Shown here: one piece after another, positions 47,201 to 52,352 of the stretch | How the letters are laid out: each line of letters opens with the position of its first letter | Numbering within the stretch: the first letter of the stretch is position 1 | Source of the DNA: Candidatus Poribacteria bacterium | Lineage (GTDB): Bacteria > Poribacteria > WGA-4E > WGA-3G | Direction: 5' to 3' | Assembly: GCA_026706025.1 (NCBI GenBank) | Contig: JAPOZO010000011.1 | Location: 1-64,000, forward strand | DNA length: 64,000 nt | Notes under the pieces: generated by a model | Told to the model about the DNA's origin: nothing | The model's database searches: none | What the model saw: the letters and a program-made list of their open reading frames with translations, nothing else | Made by a program: the position numbers and the translations under genes

Positions 47201-48028
47201 GCGAAAATCCAGCGATACGCCGAAGCGGAAGGCAAAAAGCGAGATGCGATCGGCCGCGAGATGGACACAGTGCGGTTAAATCAGGAGGTGATCGCAAATA
47301 TACCGGCGGGACAGCTCACACAAACGCTCGCAGCCGCAGAGGAGCTGATCTTGAATAACGAGGTGGACACAGTGTTTTCGTCCGAACAGGGCGGTGAACT
47401 GACACATGCGGAACGGCTCGCGGGCACGATGCTCCGCTCGATGTTCTATATTTCTGACGAAGCCTTCAAGCAGTATGATGCCACCAGCCTACCGCAGTTT
47501 ATGTTGTCGAAAAACCCGCTTATCCGGGTGTTCATGAAATATAAGTCTTGGATGCTCCAGCAGAACAGGTTGGTCTACAACCAACTCCGCCGCGCCTATC
47601 GGGAAGCGAAGCAAGGCAATCTCGAACCGCTTGGCAACTTCGTTGCCGCGACAGGCATGATGGGACTCGGTACCGGGGGGCTGCTCTGGCTCTATTCTGC
47701 CTTACAGGGCGATGACGACGATAAGACGATGCTGGATCGGATGTTCAAAGGGCTTGCCGCGGCACAAAGTCTTGGGATCGCCTCGGTGATGTTCGAGTTG
47801 GCGATGTATGCTGAAGGGAACTGGTATCAGATGTCGAACCTCTTGGCGAAACAAGCCGCGGGCCCAACGTTCTCGGTCGCTGCACAGATGATCGGACCGG
47901 TGTTGACTGGCGACTTCGAGCGTGCTGGCACGGAAGCACTCCGCAGGCTGCCGATCGTGAGTTTCTCACGGCGTGTTGGGGGCTGGCGATTGCTTGAGGA
48001 AGCGACGGGCACCGGAGAGAAGGAATAA
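35228..48028 (+). CDS. giant polyvalent virion protein (ParB-like, Strawberry-notch-type helicase, JAB/MPN domains)
   Basis: This 4266-residue single frame has the architecture of phage polyvalent proteins (Iyer and colleagues), which are ejected with the DNA. Visible parts: helical N-terminus; a ParB/DdrB-like domain at about 560-950 with SMSQVRKTAQQPNFAFLLEF and ILSGNGRTLALQLM; an SF2 helicase at about 1460-2160 with Walker A GDKPGVGKT (1497-1505), DEMH (1730-1733), SATP (1762-1765) and EQGLGRGKR (2112-2120), close to Strawberry-notch helicases; a RadC/JAB-like domain with HNHPSG (2627-2632); uncharacterised middle; and a hydrophobic C-terminal segment. Acidic Thr/Gly-rich linkers separate domains, and three host +1-frame ORFs. 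It probably clears or protects incoming DNA and counters host defences (inference). Confidence 0.82.
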   Translation: MATLREYLTPAEQERFKKLYNQGYFNQITFNQFTQRLGQEFQYIDMLQKQLDRTVGEVKRFSPEDVKRWNYDQVIAQNRDRIAKLRAGAFDSALSGNLGGRTRRALQDLDRAMQVDADGNLTVPSIPGIPPIFKPESEKTVMDVAWDKYWEDQGVVRGALNVGASSLTGPIRGGQQLLSGEGLGENPLEAVAEIGSILPVARAFGRWAPPGSLVSKAVRSPLWKAPSYTTQAADILGAGEEAHLEVLAEGGLEAIGAGGDLVRHLRSRKLFQGLDPQAAEDAQTTESTTEHDDLTGSRTAPGTPGLSPEAARAADRAAADSAVESADAQVALDTATQQRQESLDQQLRREAWERMLIEAEAREAAEAEQAAIEQSFIDQDDAYTQQQADAEQAAAEQQVSEAEKIEFTKAWLPFYADLAGGSQSEGIRLLNAEYDAGVRNPISHRYDQIAAGLQEQMGVVPSQLHQEADRRLRQQIGEKWYNIYRGIDQRPTPQQRAQRANEAADKIVEGTDGQPTVDGQGDTDVSKGTDTAVDGDVNGTAATAPDTPGTTETIPEARIGTENTGYESDGVTAHNVRPVLRELDDLVPSHQLDGEKREDYPEDLQPREGRGGAISMSQVRKTAQQPNFAFLLEFFKQFRDGAPVTSKKHPRRILSGNGRTLALQLMRNEYPENWQGYQDALRAELEKVGIDPAEADAMEAPVLTYEILDDIDEVALAKDANVQATLDHTAAEQASQDTEYFDDDLMALWQPGEGSFEEVLTSEENQQFRSTLFSRIPTHLVSAFMTADNKSFSNDGIQRIQNAMIRYVFGESIGDQLAKVLIEQGLEDVKNIEAMLRNAIASLAYAKANGQDISTQLASAIFRFIEINKNAERDAQQRKQPKDVMLYAGIEAVYQSGALIEAPTLLEKQLLYLIYAKRNAPRQLADDFQAWAQTAVSRGRETDQGGLFNDAAISEAIFAGIIREYIRETIFATRTTQDGQTVLVPPDSLPPELVRLRENMDAMSDAADKERLANDWIDAFLRAMNEGETQNETATEDATTDTAVARSGSGTPGSTEPDPSQGTADRDATGTPATPESGGGGVAPTQPQGTDSDESGRADGAADDIQPDDRGSDLGVENALGIVFPGENITASSWNKASRTSKRRSLARAERAGNDAVTEAIFNAAVRYLERNIDGITQETPDGSTETDTADATASRDALDRNDEPETPIDTNQVVGVSRRTETPTESSVSPIVQRDLDALGISVAEWERMKADGEAIDFINNLTPEQQEQVEWAVNLTADVAGEMPDAEMVDEDLDIDEDEDFFNDAGILRDITDQQRSDFDTVRRKLFLARTIERLEAKQDRTPIETAQLRALQAPQRTDAQQEIYERLLNAFVDQQVARLQAKQQRSVTENRILDALTAVQAEGLPEEASELSLYADLETPDQEHSRPLAETRTLAGVQAPATADTDLDLPETVKTDTTKLSPAQQSSVKAIIAAFLRKIHTGTDTTVQGGFLLGDKPGVGKTRQALATLWHYMRQGINRHFVLAPNEQLLNNYSTDMQAMGGRVDDISRYSSSNQQFDTPIGTATYSMLTRKPDLKNFTTTAGNQNAIADIVAHLTGARPTLQQTHPETYQASLEAFSRLGISDVAGANAVEVFNNIVAELRRQAGRVVLDNPANVEQFRQRVTPRLADLLLAERTQQEGQQELLPGTELQERVKQLLRFAQTHINADPDPDFDAKAAAFQGVIVLDEMHKTAGTSSQIGQMIATLHQLLPNAKFLYMSATPFKEIDNFWVAERLGLWGANQPFSNFRQFRSAFRRAARAVKEVIPLHLKQIGRYVSRALSSKETRYTPVEIPLTDTEKAQYDAAVAFVQGIRQEFESALDAGLRTTWGSLLEADGEHGKYRGKYMRMFYGEIQKVFLAVLDAMKAQGLETDLREKLQNGDKVIVQLENTWEATTERAEARGQDTAGPFDLLIDFVANENTFPVHEHITEVRTRRDGSEYTVVVPRMEYDADGNTVRVIDPTLKRLQTELLSLIQGQIQQIESLPFAADIIHQIAADAGMASGEISGRANTDREALATAFSETTDLNLIVLGPAGLTGINLPVKDVIKDKVNNLFHYLVQSSWNVNTFEQGLGRGKRSNSAIDPQYQVVYQDLPGGDRVLGATLAKFAEMGALAGQADNALMQNIDKVEGQTSLDDDPEADVFEETQAGERGHVFGVHGQEALAQLWKDMYDTGEFEIADTLGLDRPEIAGDTGFIDTDTIPTVQQFFQRLLHQSTTEQPRLYEQFESRLKRIVAYRRELGELDVGANDLNSKDGQVTDRLTIYTDPDTGQTAEVVRLAVKRKLPRRSWDFVQKVINGEQGYEHYGRTFAGIYTDADGHVWAVFEAPLRKGASETEYVRWGPRGTPVQGIHTGEHRLTEGELAYDFKHIADMREGQQLWEAEDTTADAYVDSEMFMATGLILPKWQDLSTQNTRHAVMGVIPMLDGSQLHGRVIPSGVLPEVLEQIGGVDPNHFDATQTPDAEAPPNGEGSDIDIPAIVRDIIGQQTDTKIAARLERIAEHIHKKLPLRLRGHLVKSAAEAALLGQLIRDPQVEHTWIVYRKNDRIVKIEPMSLNRKGETKAGDFAHIKRMAAKEKADSILRIHNHPSGVAKWSDPDKRAAMQWHKELGTLMAEDIIVDSGTYAYRTFENGEYTWHEDTVLDPGAVEFDTSAAAVSDPSGEVKPTDPLYQNPLIRGAREAATYMMGIKRRTSDVAELIFVDKKTGKIVDAWTDTTLRGGGTDPVQYIKDAFAVRQGQQVHIAMWGDDAAVSLARSLQAIDGVDSVWVNSQRVTGIDHIGQQGDPDTRTQEQKETDAILNRTLERLSGKEQPGTKRKGQDTLESPRPYKTIPKKTVVEANKLSASQEKQLQGELKTFVKHRVAEVSEGWDNKRLRQKIQKIIDKIHPYRLYQAYTIYSNIKAIEEVYYADRSREWREILQNAVERTKIKDRFFEVEDIAVREIASAFVHASNPLSGFQEEARAMNRNVAEMFGDLELLRTPEGLLVTRVIDGQKFYLTPLSENELTGVVEFDEMTPDEQTAVKAWLDKIKSDPRSTNDQMGGAGTLNPITDTISARLMHVPGTMKIEYVQSPTYPAEHNIRHRRSMAGDVSAAIYNSNKLLASRHVATTTKSNWDAVTDNADFVFLAPVDRRYSGDEGYAFDAEHLIRKKGAVVGTTDSIMFYDALVERIVYEELGRSKTSGDIDKLAEAANTGAETFEGAQRILQRIKNEIGDVAEGYRVAGEDAIKLLHEGKAAEILVPGEVSLDDLLYIRINNKPYGLVQATDAESTVDESNEQQLLSDYTAEVQRTNPDSVVYRVHAPEDLAMEGRGRAKTAEIGEKALNTFVDSNAGIMKILRAWSPTARRWARMTKNEFVSGFGKLTELEAPEGSDTPSPADVLKEILRERQHISKLNAGRALSTLEPHLLAFNKLARKRTSLRTEVVAPKTRTSTRKKLSEKVWNFIEYNTPIENDKELLDLAEGLKEAWREMLIHDTQKIVELMGELENINEKLYVTDAAGKQVEWYGESFDGFQWDAERRGYVKDGKFYTIEEAHRAANKLYMPHYFRGKSPLQEYSALQKMQDDLNKLLASDDPAAEKELLQRFEIEIDPGGFLYTHLPTGKTATTAYEMVRIVADHVANEDAALQGILNYYEGEGRVGYYGHLERTRETDDRFYARDISLMAENRMRLWDRLAEVATIGQQHPLIGDSPRMKTLIEQVMNFDKTPREAALRKVIEALNSGQEGMFERMPQFASGVETALDIMLHWLERDADGKKTGRYQEIDIARMNLDDATLSELERIGLIEQSNGNWKVVGENIDQRHATMARHIHEFYNTLAQRKNAVHSVVLGLGNWHTRDPLEMESSEFWKKINDTITVLTLNHGVAIQNLLEIPLISMLTGANPLFKGLRNMSNKEYRGQMQQLARGLSHARKFMADTTLADKYLGSRWTFFSKSDEFSRASGLGIGLENAKAKIQRYAEAEGKKRDAIGREMDTVRLNQEVIANIPAGQLTQTLAAAEELILNNEVDTVFSSEQGGELTHAERLAGTMLRSMFYISDEAFKQYDATSLPQFMLSKNPLIRVFMKYKSWMLQQNRLVYNQLRRAYREAKQGNLEPLGNFVAATGMMGLGTGGLLWLYSALQGDDDDKTMLDRMFKGLAAAQSLGIASVMFELAMYAEGNWYQMSNLLAKQAAGPTFSVAAQMIGPVLTGDFERAGTEALRRLPIVSFSRRVGGWRLLEEATGTGEKE
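36762..36941 (+). CDS. nested +1-frame ORF 1 inside giant gene linker
   Basis: The 59-residue ORF is in the +1 frame of the giant gene. ATG is preceded by GGAGGG at good spacing. The product begins MDNRQWTDKEIQTFLKERTQ and continues as a Gln/Glu/Leu helix (MEMSMERQLQHLTHQELQKR). The main frame here is a Thr/Gly/Asp linker using almost only GGA for Gly, unlike the rest of the gene, as expected if the +1 frame is constrained. Not proven to be translated. Confidence 0.4.
   Translation: MDNRQWTDKEIQTFLKERTQQLMEMSMERQLQHLTHQELQKRSQKPASEQRTQATNPTA
38319..38570 (+). CDS. nested +1-frame ORF 2 inside giant gene linker
   Basis: The 83-residue ORF is again +1 to the main frame, with AAGGGG about 9 nt before ATG. 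Its product is Gln-rich (MKQPQKTQQPTQQWHDQVRE) and then strongly helical (HKELIAMSLEELMELRMIYN). The main frame is a Ser/Gly/Thr/Asp linker. Like ORF 1 it carries a QW and a Gln/Glu/Leu helix, suggesting a related product. Confidence 0.42.
   Translation: MKQPQKTQQPTQQWHDQVREHQEAQSQIHLKEQLIETLPALQQHPKVVAAEWPQHSHKELIAMSLEELMELRMIYNQTIEAQI
38772..38978 (+). CDS. nested +1-frame ORF 3 inside giant gene linker
   Basis: The 68-residue ORF is in the same +1 frame as ORFs 1 and 2. AGGAG lies 8 nt before ATG. The first half, MDLQKRTQQMLQRHVMHWIE, is helical and resembles the LKERTQQLMEM part of ORF 1. The second half is Pro/Ser-rich and may be a fortuitous extension. Confidence 0.35.
   Translation: MDLQKRTQQMLQRHVMHWIETMNQKRRSTPTKSSVSAVAPKPPQNPASRPSCSATWTRSASASRNGNG
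42744..42767 (-). repeat. dispersed palindromic repeat, copy 2 (inside coding sequence)
   Basis: Reverse complement of the 24-nt element at 52353-52376 (24 of 24 identical) and one mismatch from 21571-21594. In the giant gene it is read in frame, encoding APPNGEG within a linker, so the element inserted or arose without breaking the frame. Confidence 0.75.
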
Positions 48029-48032
48029 CCCT

Positions 48033-48221
48033 ATGAATTGGAACAGGTTTTTTCTTAGGTTGACAACCGCAGCTTCAATCATTCTATCTGTTGTTGTTGG
48101 TGTGATTAAGTATAGTAATAGTTATAATGGTGCGTCCGCTTGGTCGCTTGGCGTAGTTACATTCATCTGTGTGTGGATACTCTATTTCGTCATCAAATGG
48201 GTGATAAAAGGGTTGAAATGA
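48033..48221 (+). CDS. small two-TM membrane protein
   Basis: The 62-residue protein has two hydrophobic helices (TTAASIILSVVVGVIKYS; WSLGVVTFICVWILYFVIKW). It starts 4 nt after the giant gene. It could be an extra holin, antiholin or superinfection-exclusion protein; the sequence does not decide. Confidence 0.58.
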   Translation: MNWNRFFLRLTTAASIILSVVVGVIKYSNSYNGASAWSLGVVTFICVWILYFVIKWVIKGLK

Positions 48222-48237
48222 AGAGGAATAACGATTG

Positions 48238-48411
48238 ATGAAGTTAGACAAACTCAAAGCATTTTCACACGGCTTTCAGTCTAAAATGATCGCTGGTTTC
48301 CCACAACTGACATGCCCGACCTGTACAGCCAGGATACACAAGATATTTAAAGTTAACGGCAAAAATGTGTATAAATGCGAGGCTTGCGAAAAGATATGGA
48401 CAGAGAAATAG
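48238..48411 (+). CDS. 57-residue zinc-ribbon micro-protein
   Basis: The protein contains CPTC and CEAC pairs 21 residues apart and ends KIWTEK, a simple zinc ribbon. SD GAGGA lies 11 nt before ATG. One of several zinc-ribbon micro-proteins in this genome; likely binds nucleic acid or a polymerase subunit, function unknown. Confidence 0.6.
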   Translation: MKLDKLKAFSHGFQSKMIAGFPQLTCPTCTARIHKIFKVNGKNVYKCEACEKIWTEK

Positions 48412-48423
48412 AGGAAATAACAC

Positions 48424-48627
48424 GTGACTGTCAAGGAATTGAAGGAAATGTTGGAACAATATGATGACGATATGCCGGTTGTTGTCGATCGCGAAGAATA
48501 CGGCTACCTTGAGGTAGAGAGGGTGGAGCGCGTGACGCAAATAGGGGCATATAAAGGGTTTCTTCAAGGGTTTCTTCAAGGAAACGACAAGGTCCCGGCA
48601 CTGCGTATCGTCGGAAAACCTTTTTAG
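48424..48627 (+). CDS. small phage protein (MTVKELKEML family)
   Basis: The 67-residue protein starts at GTG with AGGA upstream. MTVKELKEMLEQYDDDMPVV is a recurring opening in small phage and bacterial proteins of unknown function, followed by acidic and beta segments. An exact tandem GFLQGFLQG is present. No known activity. Confidence 0.58.
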   Translation: MTVKELKEMLEQYDDDMPVVVDREEYGYLEVERVERVTQIGAYKGFLQGFLQGNDKVPALRIVGKPF

Positions 48628-48637
48628 GAGGAAAATA

Positions 48638-48853
48638 TTGAAGATCACGATTGAAGTTGAGGACGCGCATATCAAAGACTATTTCAGGAAAGATGGTGCG
48701 CTCCGAAAGAAAGCCATAATGCCGATCATAAACGGTATCAATCACTGCACAACAGACCTCATATCCCGTGAGAGCCTGATAGAAGTCGGTGTGAATCACA
48801 AAGGGCTTTTAATCTCGGTACGCAGAGAGGATGAAGAAGAAAATGTTTCGTAA
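48638..48853 (+). CDS. small hypothetical protein
   Basis: The 71-residue beta-rich protein starts at TTG with a strong SD (AGGAGGAAAATA). The sequence KITIEVEDAHIKDYFRKDG suggests a small beta-sheet fold. It overlaps the next ORF. Confidence 0.52.
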   Translation: MKITIEVEDAHIKDYFRKDGALRKKAIMPIINGINHCTTDLISRESLIEVGVNHKGLLISVRREDEEENVS

Positions 48854-49103
48854 AAGGAATTATAGCTTCTATAGATGCTTAGAATTTGTGTTGCATGAGT
48901 ATTTGGGATATTTATCACTGAATTATCCGAGATTCAAATTCTATGGCGGTCGATGGTTTACCAAACTACAATGGAAGGCAGTGGAAAGACAAATGTTGCG
49001 GGGTCAAAAGATTCTGGAAAAACATTTTCCTGAAAGACACCAACAGCAAATAGAAGCAGCGAAGTATCTTATAGAAAACCCACTCCCGATGCCGACAGGG
49101 TAA
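48843..49103 (+). CDS. small basic hypothetical protein
   Basis: The 86-residue basic protein is rich in Tyr/Phe/Arg (NYSFYRCLEFVLHEYLGYLS) with a Pro-rich end. The second ATG is chosen because SD spacing is better and overlap shorter; an ATG 12 nt upstream is possible. No family. Confidence 0.5.
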   Translation: MFRKRNYSFYRCLEFVLHEYLGYLSLNYPRFKFYGGRWFTKLQWKAVERQMLRGQKILEKHFPERHQQQIEAAKYLIENPLPMPTG

Positions 49104-49112
49104 GGAATAACG

Positions 49113-49406
49113 ATGCCACCCAAGAAACGGAAAATCAACAAGAAATCGATCGGCTATAACGTCTATAAGGCACGCAAAGCCGCTAAAATGACTGCCAAAG
49201 AATTGGCAGATGAAGCGGGGCTGAAGGTCACGTATATCGTGGATCTCGAACGCGATGTACTCACGGACGTGCCTGCGGATGTGCTCGCTACGATCGCCAG
49301 AGCGTTAGACAAAACGATTGCAGATTTGCGGGGCTTACCGAAACGCACCGCGCCACCGGGTACGAAACCCGGCGAAGTGCTGCATTACAGGAGAAGTAAG
49401 ACATGA
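49113..49406 (+). CDS. XRE-family helix-turn-helix regulator
   Basis: The 97-residue protein has a Lys-rich N-arm and an HTH_3 domain at about residues 17-72: NVYKARKAAKMTAKELADEA, then GLKVTYIVDLERDV and VLATIARALDKTIADLR. The pattern KMTxKELAxxAGLxxxYI is diagnostic. It lies in the late plus-strand block, so it may control the late-to-early switch or a defence gene rather than lysogeny. Confidence 0.78.
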   Translation: MPPKKRKINKKSIGYNVYKARKAAKMTAKELADEAGLKVTYIVDLERDVLTDVPADVLATIARALDKTIADLRGLPKRTAPPGTKPGEVLHYRRSKT

Positions 49407-49591
49407 AAAAAGGCGATAAGGTCCGGTTCAAAGTTGTTCATTACACACAGAACCGCGCGGCTGGTGTGGAAACAGACGTAGTGAAGGAAGGCAAGTGCAT
49501 TGGGCATGATGGGGAATACCTTGTCGTGCGCGTTGGCAGTATGAAGTTACCGTATATTGTCCACCCGGATAGCGTTATTTGTGAGGTGTAG
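49403..49591 (+). CDS. small hypothetical beta protein
   Basis: The 62-residue SH3-like beta protein (MKKGDKVRFKVVHYTQNRAA) is coupled to the XRE gene by ATGA. KOW/SH3-like small phage proteins have this look. No specific function. Confidence 0.55.
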   Translation: MKKGDKVRFKVVHYTQNRAAGVETDVVKEGKCIGHDGEYLVVRVGSMKLPYIVHPDSVICEV

Positions 49592-49592
49592 T

Positions 49593-49802
49593 ATGTCAGC
49601 ACCGATCGCACCGGAGTACCAGCAGTTTATAGACGAACGCGCTGCATCCTACAGGCAGATTATGGTTCTGCGCAAACTCAAGGAGGCACCCGCTCTCGAA
49701 GCTTTCATCGCAGCAATGAATGAACTCAATGAACAACTCGCATCAGCACTGGTCCTAAGCGTACCTCAGAGCAAGCGAGGGCTACATATAATCAGCCGTT
49801 AA
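49593..49802 (+). CDS. small helical hypothetical protein
   Basis: The 69-residue helical protein (YRQIMVLRKLKEAPALEAFI) has the ATG one base after the preceding stop; GTGAGG supplies an SD. Unknown function. Confidence 0.5.
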   Translation: MSAPIAPEYQQFIDERAASYRQIMVLRKLKEAPALEAFIAAMNELNEQLASALVLSVPQSKRGLHIISR

Positions 49803-49813
49803 GGGAGCACATC

Positions 49814-50065
49814 ATGGAACACACGGGAAATTGGTTTGAATACAAAGACAATATCCTCAACCTCGACAATATAGAGGGGTTTCGGGTGCATAAAGCCCGG
49901 AAAGAGGACATCGCCTACTCGGATATATCCACGGCAAAAGGCAAAAAACTGTGGATACTCCATGCAGGGTATACCGCGCTCGACAGTTTCAAGTCCAAAG
50001 ACGAGGCACTCCAGGTCGCACGCGATATTATTGCCGGGAAACATAAGGTGAAACTCCCGAAGTGA
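49814..50065 (+). CDS. small hypothetical protein
   Basis: The 83-residue protein reads NWFEYKDNILNLDNIEGFRV and then a Lys-rich helix. The SD AAGGGAG precedes ATG by about 9 nt. PH-like or two-layer small domain possible. Unknown. Confidence 0.52.
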   Translation: MEHTGNWFEYKDNILNLDNIEGFRVHKARKEDIAYSDISTAKGKKLWILHAGYTALDSFKSKDEALQVARDIIAGKHKVKLPK

Positions 50066-50070
50066 GGAAC

Positions 50071-50637
50071 ATGGCGAAGAAACACAGGGCACATCTCGTT
50101 TTTCCGATCCTACCGTCGGAACTGCAAACCTTACAGCTCGGGAAACTTCCTGAACATATCGAGGTCGGCGGTCTGATCTTCACACGCTACGAGGTCGAGA
50201 AAGCGTTACGCCGGTGGCAGCAGACGAAGATGCCGTCGCCGTTGAAACATCCGTCCCGGTCGGCGTATCTAAAAAAGTGTCAGGACGCGCAGAAAAGCGC
50301 GGATATCGCGGTTCGACGGATACGGACGGCTTACGCGAAAGTCCAAGAAGATATTGAGGTCGCGAAAACCGATATTCTCGTCAAGATCACAGACAAACAA
50401 GAGCTTGAACGCGAGTTACAACACGAGATCGCACTCCGGCACGCGGCGGATAAAGAAAAGAAATACGCCGAAGACCTTGTTGACGCACAGCAAAACAAAC
50501 TTACGTCTTCAGAACACCAGAACGTGATTTTACAGAAAACCCTGGAACGTTATGAGATCCGATACCAGACACTCCGCGCCGAATACCCCTTAAACTGGCT
50601 CCAACGGTTTATCGGCTGGGTGTTCAGGATATGCTAA
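50071..50637 (+). CDS. coiled-coil protein with C-terminal hydrophobic tail
   Basis: The 188-residue protein has a long coiled coil from about residue 65 to 170 and ends LNWLQRFIGWVFRIC, an amphipathic or membrane-touching tail. The ATG after GAGG is chosen over a GTG 9 nt upstream. It could be a spanin-like or membrane-tethered assembly factor (inference). Confidence 0.55.
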   Translation: MAKKHRAHLVFPILPSELQTLQLGKLPEHIEVGGLIFTRYEVEKALRRWQQTKMPSPLKHPSRSAYLKKCQDAQKSADIAVRRIRTAYAKVQEDIEVAKTDILVKITDKQELERELQHEIALRHAADKEKKYAEDLVDAQQNKLTSSEHQNVILQKTLERYEIRYQTLRAEYPLNWLQRFIGWVFRIC

Positions 50638-50653
50638 TGATAGGAGAAAAACC

Positions 50654-50845
50654 ATGTACCTTGTCCTACTCACTGATAACAATACGCATGAACGTGCCTA
50701 CGCTGTAATTGAGGATTCACACCCACTTCTGCGATCGACGCTGCAGGCACTCGCAAACACACACAGATGTCAAGTCATTGCCCGGCGGCTGCTCGGACCG
50801 AAATCGGAGGAGGAATTGCGATTTGAGCCTAACATTCCCGTATAG
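50654..50845 (+). CDS. small hypothetical protein
   Basis: The 63-residue alpha/beta protein (MYLVLLTDNNTHERAYAVIE) has SD AGGAG before ATG. Overlaps the next zinc-protein start by 23 nt. No family. Confidence 0.5.
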   Translation: MYLVLLTDNNTHERAYAVIEDSHPLLRSTLQALANTHRCQVIARRLLGPKSEEELRFEPNIPV

Positions 50846-51122
50846 ACCCTATCGGAAACGTATACCGCATCCACCGTTATCTACGACGTGTTTCCCATGC
50901 CCGTCTTGTGGTGCTGAGACGAACCTCTGGTGTCGCGACACACACGGACGGGAGGCTGAAGGCATCTGTGAGGCACGCAAAGCGATATACACAACGGTAC
51001 ACAACCAGTATGTGCAAAAAGTTAAGAACGGCAGATTACAACTCCATGTCATGACAAACCCTGAAATCAAACAGGAAATACAAACCCTTATACAGGAGGC
51101 AATCACTGATTATGCAAAATGA
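50823..51122 (+). CDS. zinc-binding protein, TTG start
   Basis: The 99-residue protein contains CPSCGAETNLWC and a later Cys (GICEAR), a zinc-finger-like motif, and a helical C-terminus. The start is TTG, chosen because GGAGGA lies 6-8 nt upstream; longer in-frame starts lie fully within the previous gene. Related CPxCGA proteins occur among phage DNA-binding factors. Confidence 0.5.
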   Translation: MSLTFPYRPYRKRIPHPPLSTTCFPCPSCGAETNLWCRDTHGREAEGICEARKAIYTTVHNQYVQKVKNGRLQLHVMTNPEIKQEIQTLIQEAITDYAK

Positions 51123-51405
51123 AAGTTTAACACCTGAAACTGAGGAACTCACAAAGCAGATGCCTTATGAAGATTTGAAGTATCCGCTGCTGCAGCGCGG
51201 GATCATTATCCCCCTGGCAATGACGGATTATATTGAGGGCTTGATCGCTCGCGATACACTCAGCGACGCGGAAGTGAATGCGATCCGTCAAGAGATGCTG
51301 CAGATTTTTCAAGACAACGGAACGGAAGTACCATCTGATTTTCATGCGAACTTTGATACATGGTTTCCGCGGAATAAACCTAACAATACAATCGTGGAAC
51401 AATAA
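51112..51405 (+). CDS. small hypothetical protein, last gene of the plus-strand block
   Basis: The 97-residue helical protein (TEELTKQMPYEDLKYPLLQR; LSDAEVNAIRQEMLQIFQDN) overlaps the preceding gene by 11 nt. It ends the rightward operon just before the convergent terminator. Confidence 0.55.
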   Translation: MQNESLTPETEELTKQMPYEDLKYPLLQRGIIIPLAMTDYIEGLIARDTLSDAEVNAIRQEMLQIFQDNGTEVPSDFHANFDTWFPRNKPNNTIVEQ

Positions 51406-51492
51406 AATCGTGGAGAGCGGGGTGGACGCAGTACACTCGCCTGGCTGCTGATACCTTTGCTGCTTGCGCTACTGGAACCGGCTCTCCGGTAG

Positions 51493-51510
51493 GCGTGGTG
51501 CGCACCACGC
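51493..51510. repeat. 18-bp perfect palindrome
   Basis: GCGTGGTGC joined to its exact reverse complement. It sits between the convergent operons, near the terminator; a dimeric protein site or cruciform is possible. No other copy was found by eye. Confidence 0.55.
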
Positions 51511-51520
51511 ACCTTTTAAA

Positions 51521-51563
51521 CACAGAAAACCCTCTACCTGTAATGGGATAGAGGGTTCTGTGT
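51521..51563. terminator. bidirectional convergent terminator hairpin
   Basis: CACAGAA and ACCCTCTA pair with TAGAGGGT and TTCTGTG (two-base bulge, 12-nt loop). It lies between the ends of the plus- and minus-strand operons. On the minus side TTTAAAA follows; on the plus side GTTTG, so both U-tracts are weak. Confidence 0.65.
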
Positions 51564-51581
51564 TTGTAGATCAGACTTATA

Positions 51582-51758
51582 TCATTCCTCCGTAAAGGGA
51601 AAGTAGAAGTCTGGCAAATCTTGCCAAGCATTCTCAAGTATTTCCGTTTGGCAGGAACGGCATACATCTGAAACCCAGCCGTCATCGGTTTCTATTGCCA
51701 TTTCATCGTCATCGATGCGGTAGAAGTCGCCGCAGTATCGACAGTGTTGTACATCCAT
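51582..51758 (-). CDS. 58-residue zinc-ribbon micro-protein
   Basis: MDVQHCRYCGDFYRIDDDEM begins a protein with CRYC and CRSC pairs about 27 residues apart and an acidic aromatic tail. It is the last gene of the leftward operon and lies 8 nt from the next gene. Zinc ribbon is clear; function unknown. Confidence 0.6.
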   Translation of the reverse strand: MDVQHCRYCGDFYRIDDDEMAIETDDGWVSDVCRSCQTEILENAWQDLPDFYFPFTEE

Positions 51759-51766
51759 GCGTCAGT

Positions 51767-52090
51767 TTAGTCCTCCACTTCAGCGTCGGGGTTGATCGGT
51801 TCAGCATCCGCCCAGACGCGTTTCCTGTAAGCGATGAGTTCTTCAATCACGAAGCCTAACGCCTCTGGCGACTGGAAGCGTAAGAGCAAATCTAACTTAT
51901 CGGCTTCCGATTCACCGCCTAACTTAATCACCAAATGCACCTGTTCGGGCGGTAATTCCGCGTTCAGATCGGGATGCCATTCCACGATAGAGAGCATCTC
52001 CAGCGGAAGATCATAAGCATTCGGGCGTTCAACCGACTTTCGCCGTGTGACTTCAAAACTCTGGGGTGGTTTAATTCTTTTCTTTCTCAT
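51767..52090 (-). CDS. hypothetical early protein
   Basis: The 107-residue protein has a basic N-terminus (RKKRIKPPQSFEVTRRK), a Leu/Glu core and an acidic tail. SD AAGGAGAT precedes this ATG; an upstream in-frame ATG would consume the SD. Unknown function. Confidence 0.58.
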   Translation of the reverse strand: MRKKRIKPPQSFEVTRRKSVERPNAYDLPLEMLSIVEWHPDLNAELPPEQVHLVIKLGGESEADKLDLLLRFQSPEALGFVIEELIAYRKRVWADAEPINPDAEVED

Positions 52091-52130
52091 CGAGATCTCC
52101 TTTATCACGGTTTTTCTCTATCTAATACTT

Positions 52131-52310
52131 TTACACACCACTATCCTTTACATAACCGCAAAGTTTACACTTATATTGCGCGCCATAAGACGGATACGGT
52201 TCATAATCGTGTCCGCATTTGAAGAAGCATCGCCATTGGCGACAGAACGTCTGCCACCACTTTCTTCGCTGTTGACGTTTTCGCTGTCGGACTCCCTCAT
52301 ATTTATCCAT
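52131..52310 (-). CDS. 59-residue Cys-rich basic micro-protein
   Basis: MDKYEGVRQRKRQQRRKWWQ is a highly basic N-terminus; C-x4-C-x3-C and then CKLC suggest a zinc-binding fold. SD is poor. Short, but Cys spacing and basic patch are protein-like. A DNA/RNA binder by composition. Confidence 0.5.
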   Translation of the reverse strand: MDKYEGVRQRKRQQRRKWWQTFCRQWRCFFKCGHDYEPYPSYGAQYKCKLCGYVKDSGV

Positions 52311-52317
52311 TGAATAT

Positions 52318-52341
52318 CAGGGACGCGTCGCCGCGCCCCTG
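52318..52341 (-). repeat. GNRA-capped GC hairpin
   Basis: On the minus strand a 10-bp stem (CAGGGGCGCG/CGCGTCCCTG, one G-U) is closed by GCGA. One of a series between leftward genes. Confidence 0.6.
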
Positions 52342-52352
52342 CCTCTTTAAAG

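Noticed and set aside
51380-51685. 101-codon leftward frame across the convergent terminator
   Set aside because: It overlaps the terminator hairpin and palindrome and conflicts with the Cys-pair micro-gene at 51582-51758, which has better protein features.
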